Source: CAZDQL01 sp964507325 (GTDB lineage: Bacteria > Planctomycetota > UBA1135 > GCA-002686595). Taken from it: a DNA stretch of 22,625 nucleotides. Under the pieces are notes generated by a model, which did not search any database, was not told the origin of the DNA, and was given only the letters and a program-made list of their open reading frames with translations. The DNA lies in the NCBI GenBank assembly GCA_964507325.1, contig CAZDQL010000104.1, positions 1-22,625 of the forward strand, read 5' to 3'. Positions 11,754 through 20,600 of the stretch are shown here, one piece after another (positions within the stretch are counted from its first letter, which is position 1; each line of letters opens with the position of its first letter). Position numbers and translations under genes: made by a program.

Positions 11754-14699
11754 CTACTGCCAGAAGGTGGGCTCGCTCTCGAAGTAGGCCAGGCCGTCCA
11801 TGAAGCCGGCCATGAACTGCTTCTTCTTGAAACCGAGCTTGTCGCTTACATAGCCGCCCGCCGTGGTGTCGGTGATCGAATCCAGGCGATCGAGGAAGGC
11901 CTTGGCGACGGCGATGGCGTACGCGTGCCCATCCTTGTCGTGCTCCGTACCCAAAGCGTCGATGCGCCCCGCGGAGTACGCGTACCAGGACATGAAGTAC
12001 GCGGCGAAGTACTGGATGGCGCCCGACTGCATGTCGAAGGGGCACGGTTCGTCCGCCATGCCGTTCTTCACCCAGTCCTCGAGCATCGCGCCCCAGACTG
12101 CGGATCCGTGCAGGCCGTCCTCGGTGACGCCCACGACGTGGAAGTCCGCCTGGTCGAAGAGCAGCCAGACGTAGGAGGCCGAGGCGCCGATCGCGACCCG
12201 GCGGCGGGGGAGCAGCACGACGACGTCGGGGTTCTCCTGCAACGCGGTGCGCACCAGGTGCTGCACGCGGGGTGGCCAGGTCGCATCCGCGAAGACCTCG
12301 TCCGCGTTCTCCTGCGACACCCAGGCGAAGAGGTCGGGATCGACCTTCGGGGTCAGCTCCAACCGCAGCGGCAGCGCGTCGCGCTGCGAGAAATCCACCT
12401 CGACCCGCAGCGGCTCGTAGCCGGGGCACGCGGCGTGCACCGCGTAGGTCGTGAAGCGCCCTTCGAACAGGGGCAGTCGGAAGCGGCCGTCACCCCAGCT
12501 CCGGCCCGAGGAGCCAGCGCCCTCGATGGTGATCTCGACCCCGGGGATTCCGTATCCGGTCTCCTGCGAGACCACGTTGCCGGGGATCACGCTGCGGAAG
12601 GACACCTCTCCATCCGCGGTCAGGAAGAGCGGCACTTGCGGATCGTCGAGGATGATCCAGCGGTTCGCGGAGCCGCCCGAGTGGCCGCCGAAGGGCTCCA
12701 CTTCGTCATACGGCTTCTGCGGGGACTCGTCCGCTGCGTAGTCGCCGGCCGCGTACAACGCCTGCACCGTCCTCGGCCGACCATTGACGTGAATGGTGTG
12801 CTCGCGGGTCTCGCACAGGAAGAGCCGGATCGGATCGCTGTTGCCCCACGGCCCCCAGTGCTCGATCACGCTCTGCCCCTCCTCCTGGAGCTCACGGTAC
12901 ACCGCCTGGCTGCAGAAGAAGTTGCGCGCCCCGGACCAGAAGCGGGTCTGGTCGTAGAACCTCGCGAAGAGGTGGCTGTCCTGCCACGGCCCGACGGGGA
13001 GCTCGAAGCGGTTGTCGAGGAAGTCGGGCTGCTCCGTCTTCTCGTTCCAGTAGTCGACCACGCTCAACTCGTGGTTGCGCTCCCCGTAGCGCAGCTGGAG
13101 CTCGTAGGTCAGCGTCAGCGGCTGATCGGGATACAGCGGTCGGTAGAGGTGAATGCGCGCCCTGCCGGCCTCGACGAGCTGGGCGGGGGTCTCCTCGAGC
13201 GTCAACCGCGGTCGGTAGTCGAGCGGAGCCCGCGCCACGGGGCCGAAGAGCGTCTCCAGCTCCCAGGCCGCGCGATTGCGGTTCTCGGGGGTCAGCTCCG
13301 ATCCGCCCAGGGCGAGCCACTCCACGCCGGAGCGGGCCATCGCGTCCGCCAGCGGAGGGGCGATCGGTTCCAGCACCAGGGCGGGCCCCGCTGCGCGTCG
13401 GAAGGCGACCTCCCGTCGGTCGTCGAGCGAGAACACCAGGCGCGTGCCCGGGTCGGCCTCCTCGAACAGGAACGCCAGGGAGCTGTCGTAGAAGAGCAGT
13501 CGCTCCGGCGTCGTCGGGGCCACGGGATCGACCAGCTGCGACAGGGCGGACATGGCGCTCCACGCCACGTGACCGGAGGTCACGCTCAGGAGCTCGCTCT
13601 CGAGCGCTCCCTCGAACGCCGACCGCGCCACGGCGAGGCGGGCCCGGGTCGTCTCGTCGCCCTCCACGTGCACGGCGTTGGCCCGCAGGTCGATGGCCCG
13701 GTAGGTGGGCTCCGACTGCGCGTCTCCGTGGAAGGTCGAGACGATGATGACGCGCGGTCGATCGAGCCAGGCGGCGGTCCCGAAGTGCTCCCCCAGGGCA
13801 TCCAGCGCTCGATCGGACTGGAACATGTAGCGCAGGGCGAGGATGTAGCCGTCGCGCACGTTCGGGTCCAACAGGGGAGCGGGGCCCTCCTCGACGAGCT
13901 CGGTCTCCCGCTCCAGGACCCAGCGCGGCACGCGGCCGGTCGTGATCGCGATCACGTGGACGTCGCGCGGATCGTCCAGTGCCCGATACTCCTCGTGCGC
14001 TCGGGTGTAGATCTCGCGCGTGAAGCGACGGGGCTCCTGGCCGGGCGCCGTGTGCCGGAACGCGAGCGTCAACGTCTCGTCCTCCGCCCCGCCGACCTTC
14101 AAACGGACGGCCCGGTCGGTGCCGTGCAGCCGCAGCACGGCCTCGCCGTCGATGAAGGAGAGGATCAGCGGATGCCCGGCGCACTCCGCCGTGGTCAGAG
14201 CCAGCGCAGCGCTGCTCGAGAGCTCGGCTCCGGCGCACTCCAGGCTCACCGACAGGTCGTGTCGCGTGTCGTCGGGGGGATCGGGATCGGTGAAGCCGGC
14301 GGTCCCGGTGGTGAGCGAAGGCACCGGCTGGACGTCTCTCCACCCGTCGCCGTCGCGGACCTGCACCCAGGTGGAGTCCCCCCGGGCGAGTCGGCACTCG
14401 AGGTCGCTCTCCCGCAAGAGAGCCGTGAGCAGCACGGCCTGATCGACGTCGTTGCCGGCGCCGCTCCAGAGGGTGCCGACCGCTCCGCGCAGCTGCCCGG
14501 AGTACGACCGATGGGCGATCCGGTCACGGACGAACTCGATGATGCGCTGCTGGTCGTGCTCCAGCTCCCGCGCCTGCGCCGCGATGTAGTCGAAGGGCTC
14601 ATCGGCCTTCCCGGCGCAAGGGCCCGGGAACCACAACAGGAGCAAGAGGGCGAACAGAGGAACGCATACGAGAACCCTGTTACGCCGGCGCTTGTCCAT
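11754..14699 (-). CDS. Large exported protein with degenerate transglutaminase-like domain and carboxypeptidase-regulatory-like domain
   Basis: A 981-aa protein. A Shine-Dalgarno GGAGG lies 5 nt before the ATG at 14699, so this start is preferred over the GTG at 14711. A signal peptide (hydrophobic 9-23) precedes a transglutaminase-like segment at about 35-130: RIIEFVRDRI, then GAGNDVDQAVLLTALLR, then WVQVRDGDGWRDVQP. The usual catalytic Cys-His-Asp positions appear to be Asn or Asp, Ser or Thr, and Gln, so it is probably non-catalytic. The middle (130-700) is unassigned, likely beta-rich with an ITTGR Rossmann-like stretch. Residues about 704-782 (GNVVSQETGYGIPGVEITIEG) look like a carboxypeptidase regulatory-like Ig fold. 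The C-terminal 190 residues are Tyr- and Trp-rich. It is exported, probably cell-surface or periplasmic. Role unknown. Confidence 0.85.
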   Translation of the reverse strand: MDKRRRNRVLVCVPLFALLLLLWFPGPCAGKADEPFDYIAAQARELEHDQQRIIEFVRDRIAHRSYSGQLRGAVGTLWSGAGNDVDQAVLLTALLRESDLECRLARGDSTWVQVRDGDGWRDVQPVPSLTTGTAGFTDPDPPDDTRHDLSVSLECAGAELSSSAALALTTAECAGHPLILSFIDGEAVLRLHGTDRAVRLKVGGAEDETLTLAFRHTAPGQEPRRFTREIYTRAHEEYRALDDPRDVHVIAITTGRVPRWVLERETELVEEGPAPLLDPNVRDGYILALRYMFQSDRALDALGEHFGTAAWLDRPRVIIVSTFHGDAQSEPTYRAIDLRANAVHVEGDETTRARLAVARSAFEGALESELLSVTSGHVAWSAMSALSQLVDPVAPTTPERLLFYDSSLAFLFEEADPGTRLVFSLDDRREVAFRRAAGPALVLEPIAPPLADAMARSGVEWLALGGSELTPENRNRAAWELETLFGPVARAPLDYRPRLTLEETPAQLVEAGRARIHLYRPLYPDQPLTLTYELQLRYGERNHELSVVDYWNEKTEQPDFLDNRFELPVGPWQDSHLFARFYDQTRFWSGARNFFCSQAVYRELQEEGQSVIEHWGPWGNSDPIRLFLCETREHTIHVNGRPRTVQALYAAGDYAADESPQKPYDEVEPFGGHSGGSANRWIILDDPQVPLFLTADGEVSFRSVIPGNVVSQETGYGIPGVEITIEGAGSSGRSWGDGRFRLPLFEGRFTTYAVHAACPGYEPLRVEVDFSQRDALPLRLELTPKVDPDLFAWVSQENADEVFADATWPPRVQHLVRTALQENPDVVVLLPRRRVAIGASASYVWLLFDQADFHVVGVTEDGLHGSAVWGAMLEDWVKNGMADEPCPFDMQSGAIQYFAAYFMSWYAYSAGRIDALGTEHDKDGHAYAIAVAKAFLDRLDSITDTTAGGYVSDKLGFKKKQFMAGFMDGLAYFESEPTFWQ

Positions 14700-14918
14700 G
14701 GCGGCCTCCACAATCTCCAGGCTCTACGGGTCGATCGCGAGCCACCATCCTAGCCCGATTCGATCCCGTTGCGCTGACTGCCCGCGTGGCGGCGGTCGCG
14801 CAAGTCTCCCCGGCGCGGGCGTGACCGCCCACGTCAGCACGCAGAACCCGGAGGAAGCGCTGCCGAAGCCGGGGAGGTCCCCTGTGGTGATTCCCGTGGA
14901 CGCCGCCCCGTCCGCTGC

Positions 14919-14959
14919 GCCCCCGTTGGACCCGGGGGCTGGACTCGAACGCCGAGTCC
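14919..14959 (-). terminator. Paired hairpins just after the small lipoprotein gene
   Basis: Reading on the minus strand, the stop codon of the lipoprotein (complement of 14960-14962) is followed at once by a perfect 7-bp hairpin (GGACTCG/CGAGTCC, 5-nt loop, 14941-14959). One nucleotide later comes a second perfect 7-bp hairpin (GCCCCCG/CGGGGGC, 7-nt loop, 14919-14939). There is no T-run, so this is not a classical intrinsic terminator; RNA stabilisation or a GC-rich terminator are possible. The rest of the 260-bp spacer, to 14700, shows only the ribosome site of the 981-aa gene. Confidence 0.4.
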
Positions 14960-15382
14960 CTACTTCTTCTTGAGGACGATCTTCATGCCTGCGGGTTGCT
15001 CGGGGAAGGTCAGGCTCAGCTTGCCGTCCTCGAGAGTGCCGTAGGCATCGTCATCTCCCTCTACGGTGAACTTGTACCGATCGCCGTCCTCACTCCACGT
15101 CCCGGTCTTCTTCTCGTCCTGGCCCGGACCCATTCCGGTGGCCGAGATGGTGAACGTCTTGTCGCTCTTGATGGTCATTGTGAATTGGGCCTTCCCGAGC
15201 TGCTCCTTCGCTTCCTTGGGCAGCTCCACACCCGCCGAACCCATGCTCTCCTCTGCGGACTTCAGAAAGGCTTCGTGATGATCGAGAGTGTAGGTGCCCG
15301 CGATACCACCACCGCCGCCGCAACCGGCGAGGAACAAGGCGATGGAAACGACGACGGCGATGACGAGTGAGAAGTGCTTCAC
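14960..15382 (-). CDS. Small lipoprotein of unknown function, lipocalin-like beta pattern
   Basis: 140 aa from a GTG start at 15382. The N-terminus KHFSLVIAVVVSIALFLAGC is a clear lipoprotein signal with lipobox LAGC (Cys 21), followed by a Gly linker. Residues 28-33 (GTYTLD), a Glu- and Lys-rich helix (about 37-65), then alternating strands TMTIKSDKTFTISATG, TGTWSEDGDRYKFTVEG, KLSLTF and MKIVLKKK fit a small beta-barrel or lipocalin-like lipoprotein of the type often annotated as a stress or META-like protein. That is a resemblance only. It is anchored in the inner or outer membrane. It lies 179 bp downstream of tamA and 260 bp upstream of the 981-aa gene on the same strand, so it probably has its own promoter. 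A GTG start with no clear ribosome site is a small doubt. Confidence 0.8.
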   Translation of the reverse strand: MKHFSLVIAVVVSIALFLAGCGGGGGIAGTYTLDHHEAFLKSAEESMGSAGVELPKEAKEQLGKAQFTMTIKSDKTFTISATGMGPGQDEKKTGTWSEDGDRYKFTVEGDDDAYGTLEDGKLSLTFPEQPAGMKIVLKKK

Positions 15383-15561
15383 GGGGTGAGTCTCAGGGGG
15401 AAAGGCGGGCTCTGCGCCCGATCAAGAGGACACATGGACCGCACCATCGGGGTGGGTCCGGTGAATGGGGGCGGCCATGGTAGTGGTCCGTTCTCCGGGT
15501 GCAAGCTCAAGCCTCCCCTTGTCGCCCTGCTTCGGAGATCGAGAGTGTCCCCTCGCCTCGT

Positions 15562-17655
15562 TCAGAACGCGATCCCGAGCGCCAGATGCAGAACGAGCTC
15601 GTCCTCCCCTTCGCGCCGGTCGGGATTCCAGCCCAAATCCAATCGGATCGGCCCCACGGGCAGGCGGTAGCGCAGCCCGAGTCCGTACCCGACCCGCAGG
15701 TCGTCCAGGTCCAGCCAGTCCGAGGCGTCGGCGGCGACGGTGCCCGCGTCGGCGAAGAGCGCCAGCTCCAGGTTCCCGGACGCGCCCAGGCGACGTTGGA
15801 GCTCCAGGTTGAAGACCGTGCGCGCCTCGCCCCCCAGCGGGTTGCCCTCGCGATCCTTCGGGCCCAGGTCGTCCTGGCCGAAGGCCCGCACCGTGTTCTC
15901 TCCGCCGTTGAACACGCGCTCCTGCAGCGGGATGGAGTCGTCGCGGCCGTGCGGCGCGACCACTTCGGCCCGCGCGGCTGCCGCCAGGTAGAGCTGGCCC
16001 TCGACCAACGGCTGGTAGCGGCGCAACGTCAGCTCGCTGCGGGTGAAGTCGAGCTCGGAGCCGAGGGTCTCGTCGCCCCACTCGAAGCTCGCCTGGACGA
16101 AGGTCCCGGCCCCGGGCATCAGCACGTTGTCGAGGCGGTCGATCTTGTGCGTGACGCTCAGGGACGACAGATCCACGGTCTCGAGGGCGTCGAGCACTTC
16201 CGCGTCGACCACGTCCACGTCGAAGACCTCCGAGCGCCGGAACTTGGGACCGAAGGTGGTCGCGGTCCGCGAGCTGCCCCACTCCTTGGTCACGAAGGCG
16301 CCCCAGCCGGTCGACCGCCCGGTGAAGCTGGGGTTCTCTCGCTCGTCGTAGTCGAAGGGCAGGTCACCGATCAGGTCCGTCCCGAAGAGCCAAGGATCGG
16401 TCAGCACCACCTCTCCGCGCAGGGCGCGCATGGCGGCCGTGGCCTCGGCACGCAGCTTCCGTCCGGTGCCCCAGAGGTTCTTCTCGCGCGCGCCGACGCG
16501 CAGCCGGAGCAGCTCGTAGGACCCGTACCCGGGCTCGGCGAAGTACTCGCGGGTGGGCGCCTCCTCCACGACGACCACCAGGTCCCGGGTGGCCGCCTCG
16601 GGGGTCTCCTGCCCCGAGGGCCTGAGCTGCAGGTCGACGCTCCTGAAGAGCCCCGTGCGATGCAGGCGACTCAGGCTGGCGCGCAGCTTCTGGCTGTCGA
16701 AGCGATCGCCGAGTCCGAGGAGCAGCCGGGAGGCGATGAACCGATCCCGCGTGATCTCGTTGCCCTCGAACGCCAGGGCGCCGATGGTGACCTCCGGGCC
16801 GGGGGCGAGCGTGACCTTCAGGTCGACCCGCGGGCCCCCCGCGGCCTCCAGGTTCACGACCGGCTCCACGTCCACCACCGCGTCCGGTCGCCCCAGGGAG
16901 GCCAGGTACTCGCGCAACGCCCCGCGCAGCTCGAAGGGCAGGCGCGGGTCGTACACGCGCGGCGCGTCCTCCTCGACCTCGAAGCGCTCGAGGAGCTGGG
17001 CCAGGTGCGCTGCGTCGCCCACGGCCGGCGTATCCGGGGCCAGGTGCACCCGCCCGACGCGGTACTGCTGCCCCTCGCGCGCCGTGAGCGAGAGGTGGGC
17101 ACGCGTCCCCTCCTCGGAGAAGGTCACCTCGACCGCGTCCACCTCGGCGTCCAGGTGGCCCCGGAAGGCGTACTCGTCGACCATCGCGGCGGGCACCCCG
17201 CGCACCCGCTCGGCGATGTACAGGAGGTCGCCGCGCCCGAGGGTGCCCAGGCGCGGCCCGTTGAAGAAGGCGAGCAGGTCGTCCCGGTCGAAGACGGTCA
17301 CGCCCTGGGCGGCGATACCCTCCTCGTCGACGGTGGTCTGCGGCCCCTCTTCGACGCGCAGGAGGAGCCGTGCCCCGGGCCCGACCTCGTACTCGACCGC
17401 CGCCAGCCGGTAGCCGCGCCCGCGGTAGTGGATCTCGAGCGCGAACGCCGCATCGTCCCCGGCGGCGCGCGCGTATCCCTGGTCCTGGAACTCGCCCAGG
17501 TCGAAGGCGATCGCCCGGGTCAGCTGGGCGTCGTCGAACGCCTGGTTGCCCTCGAGCTCGAGGGTGAAGTCGAGGCTCGGCGCGCGCAGCTCGTCGATCA
17601 CCGGCACGCTGCCACAGCCCGCGGCGAGCACCAGGAACGGGAGCAGCCGTCTCAT
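15562..17655 (-). CDS. tamA: Omp85-family outer membrane protein, TamA-type, with lipoprotein signal
   Basis: A 697-aa protein. About four POTRA repeats occupy residues 30-365; the last is clearest (VTIGALAFEGNEI to GLFRSVDLQL, 289-344), and an earlier one ends GYRLAAVEYEV. The C-terminal half (about 370-697) is a predicted 16-strand barrel with NTVRAFGQDDLGP (587-599), the loop-6 motif usually VRGF or VRGY, here with Ala for Gly but the Arg kept. It ends LHLALGIAF, a Phe-terminated outer membrane signal. Its first gene neighbour, tamB, overlaps by ATGA (17652-17655), supporting the TamA assignment over BamA. Unusually, the signal peptide MRRLLPFLVLAAGC ends in a lipobox-like AAGC (Cys 14). 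It should sit in the outer membrane and work with TamB. Confidence 0.9.
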   Translation of the reverse strand: MRRLLPFLVLAAGCGSVPVIDELRAPSLDFTLELEGNQAFDDAQLTRAIAFDLGEFQDQGYARAAGDDAAFALEIHYRGRGYRLAAVEYEVGPGARLLLRVEEGPQTTVDEEGIAAQGVTVFDRDDLLAFFNGPRLGTLGRGDLLYIAERVRGVPAAMVDEYAFRGHLDAEVDAVEVTFSEEGTRAHLSLTAREGQQYRVGRVHLAPDTPAVGDAAHLAQLLERFEVEEDAPRVYDPRLPFELRGALREYLASLGRPDAVVDVEPVVNLEAAGGPRVDLKVTLAPGPEVTIGALAFEGNEITRDRFIASRLLLGLGDRFDSQKLRASLSRLHRTGLFRSVDLQLRPSGQETPEAATRDLVVVVEEAPTREYFAEPGYGSYELLRLRVGAREKNLWGTGRKLRAEATAAMRALRGEVVLTDPWLFGTDLIGDLPFDYDERENPSFTGRSTGWGAFVTKEWGSSRTATTFGPKFRRSEVFDVDVVDAEVLDALETVDLSSLSVTHKIDRLDNVLMPGAGTFVQASFEWGDETLGSELDFTRSELTLRRYQPLVEGQLYLAAAARAEVVAPHGRDDSIPLQERVFNGGENTVRAFGQDDLGPKDREGNPLGGEARTVFNLELQRRLGASGNLELALFADAGTVAADASDWLDLDDLRVGYGLGLRYRLPVGPIRLDLGWNPDRREGEDELVLHLALGIAF

Positions 17656-20600
17656 CGCCGCCTCAGGACGAAGCGCACGCCCATGTTGTAGTCCTCGTAC
17701 ACGTCGCGCTCGGCGACCAGGTACACCGCGTCGTCCGCGCCGGGGTAGCCGTCGCGCCAGCGGTAGGTGACCTCGTAGGTGACCGCCCCCGCCTTGGAGA
17801 CGTCCCGACCACTGCTGATCTCCAGTCGGCTCCAGAAGGAGTCCTCGTCCTCGTCGAGCCCGGCCCCCCCCGTCCACTTCGAGAAGAGGTCCTTGGCGAC
17901 GTACAGGCCGAGCGAACGCGCCGCCGCCTCGCCGCCGGCGCCCTCCGGCGGCACCTGCCCCGTCAGGATGAGCAGCATCAGGTCGTCCCCGGGGAGCGCC
18001 GGGTCGGCCTTGGCGTCGATGAGCGGGTCGGACAGCCGCTCCGAGACCGCCAGCGTCACGTCGTAGCCCGCCAGCCGCGCCTCCCCGCTGATCTCGAGGC
18101 GCGGGTCGTAGGGGTCGTCCTCCTCGAAGGTCACCAGACCGTGGGGGAAGGTCACCGTGCCGCCCGGCAGACGCGCCTTCAGGTCGTCGAGGAAGACCCG
18201 GCCGGCCGGCACCAGCACCTCGCCCGTGCCCCCGATGCGCATGTCCACGCGCACGTCCCCGCGCATCACGTTCGAGATCAGGCGCACGGGCTCGACGGTC
18301 TTCACCTCCAGATCGAAGCGGGCGCTGGAGAGGGGGCCGTCCTTGAAGGAGGGCAGCGCCAGCCCGCGCCGCCGGCTCTTCACCGAGCCCCCGCCCTGCA
18401 GCGCGGACAGGAAGTCGATCTCCTGCAAGAGGCGCGAGTGACGCAGGCCGATGGCGCCGGACACCTCGAGCTGATCCAGCGGGCCGGTCACGCTCACGTC
18501 GAGGTCGCCCCGCAGGCGCTGGGCCGCGCTGCGCGCGAGGAGCGCACCCTCCCCAGTCAAGCGCAGGTCGAGCGCCGGCGACGATCCGGAGAGGTCCAGC
18601 GTGCCCGCGACGGACACCGGCGCGGCGCCCATCTCCCAGCGCGTGTCGCGCACGGTGAGCACCTCCTCCGCGAACGCGACTCGAGCTTCGAGCGCCCGCA
18701 GCTCCGGCACGCCGGCGAGCTTGAGCTGACCCTCGGTCAGGCTGAGCTCCCCCGCGATCTGCGGGTCGCCGGCGGTGCCGCGCACGCGCAGCGCGCCGCG
18801 GGTGTGGCCGGCGAGTCGCCGCAGGGTGTCGTCGAGCTCTGCCACCCACGCCAGGTCGAGAAAGCCGAGCTCGCCGTCGAGGGTGAGCCGGGCCGCCTCG
18901 AGACTCGACGTGTCCCCGGTACCCAGCGCGCCGACGTCGACACCGGCGCCGAGGTCCCCCGAGGCGGTCAGGGTGACGCGTTCGGGCAGGGTCACCTCGC
19001 AGGTCTCCAGCGCGACCCGCTCGGGATCGAGGACCAGGCTCACGTGGGCTTCGGCGGCGTCGGCGAGGAAGGGGCGAGCGCGCTCTTCGGGCGTGACGTG
19101 CAGCCCGGCGGCGTCCAGGGTCACGGCCCCCTCCAGCGCGCTCCAGGTCCCGCGCAGGTCGATCACCCCCTCCACGTCTCCGTGCAGGGCGACGCCCTCT
19201 CCCAGCTCGAGGGCGCGGCCCGGCGGCAGGGCGACGCGTCCCTGGACCGAGAGCTCGCCGGGGACGAAGGGGGTCTCGCCGAGGGGGTCGAGGGGCAGGG
19301 ACGCCTGCACGTCGAGCAGCGTGGCGTCGTCGACGCGCGCCGCGAGGCGCGCCAGCTCGAAGCGCCCGGCGGCGTAGTCCCCCTGCAGGTCGAGCAGCAC
19401 GGCCGGGATCTCGGGCGGCAGGAGCGGCCGCGCGAAGGGGGTCAGGTCCAGGGCCTCGGCGGCGGCGGCGACGCGCAGCTGGTCGTCGGCGAGGGTCAGC
19501 TCGAGGTCGAGCGTCCCCGCCGTCCCCGCGAAGGCCAGCGGGCCGACGGCGAGCTCCTCACCCAGCTCGACGGGGGCGGGCGCGGTGAGGGCCAGGGCGT
19601 GCCCCTCCACGCTCAGGGAGAGCGCGCGCAGATCGATCGCGAGCGCCGCGTCCCCGAGGGGCAGCTGGACGTCCAGCGCCGCGTCGACGGCCCCGTAGGG
19701 CGTCCCGCAGCGCAAGGCTCCGACGTCGAGTCGCCCCGCGTCCAGCACCCCTTCTACGGTCAGGTCCGAGACGGGCACCTCCGCGGCGACCAGGTCGAGA
19801 CCGGTGACCGCCACCTCCCCCGACGGCGCACGCCACGGACCGCTCGCGGTCGCGCGCACCTCGAGCCGGCCGCCCGGTGCGAGCAACTCCGCGAAGCGGT
19901 GGGGACGCGTCACCTCGAGCGCGAGGGTCGTCGGCTCGAGGGCCTCTTCGGCGAAGAGGTAGCCGCCGGCGAGGGTGAAGGTCAGGTCGTCGGTCGTCGC
20001 GCGCGCCGCGTCGACCGCGACGTGCGCTCCGTCGGTGTGCGCGTCCAGCTCGACCTCGCCCAGGTCGAAGCCGGCCACCGCGACGCCCGCCCCCGCGAGC
20101 TGCGCGCGCCCGACGAGGGCGTCGAGCGGCCCGCTGAGGTCGACGCGCCCGGCGAGGCTCCCGGCCCACCCCTCGCTGTCCAGGAGCGCACCCACCGGGG
20201 CGAGGTCGGCGAAGTCGGCGCTCAACGCGAGCTCGAGGGAGCCCGGGTCCTCCGCGCTGGGGAAGCAGAGCTCCCCTGCGTGCACGACGAGGGTCCCGTC
20301 CGCGACCGCCACCCGGCCTCCGGTGAAGGACGCCAGGCCGCCCGCCACGGAGGCGTCGAGCTGCACGCGATGGGCGGGCAGGGCCCGCTCGGGGGGCGCG
20401 TCGCCGTAGAGCCAGGGCGAGAGGTCGTTCACCTCGACCGAGAGCACGCCGGCGATCCCCTCGAGCAGGCGCGCCGCGCCGTCGCCGAAGGGCACGACCA
20501 GGTCGCGCACGGCCACGTGGTCCGCTCCGGCGCGCACCTCGAGCCCGGGGAAGCGCGCGACTCCCCGCTCCACGTCGCCGGCGGCGGTCAGGGATTCGAT

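Noticed and set aside
11925..14753. 942-codon open frame on the plus strand
   Set aside because: It is antisense to the 981-aa exported protein, which has a signal peptide and ribosome site. No domain features in the antisense product.
14930..14960. tRNA-like T-arm wording (TTCGAGTC followed by a CCA-like end) on the minus strand
   Set aside because: The flanking stems do not pair as a T-arm, no anticodon or D-arm precedes it, and the bases are better explained by two simple hairpins. No att-site claim is made.
15499..17691. 730-codon plus-strand frame
   Set aside because: Shadow of tamA, rich in Arg, Gly, Gln and Val without any motif.
15562..18849. 1095-codon form of the TamA gene
   Set aside because: The upstream part is the +1 shadow of tamB; the true start at 17655 has a signal peptide and the ATGA overlap.
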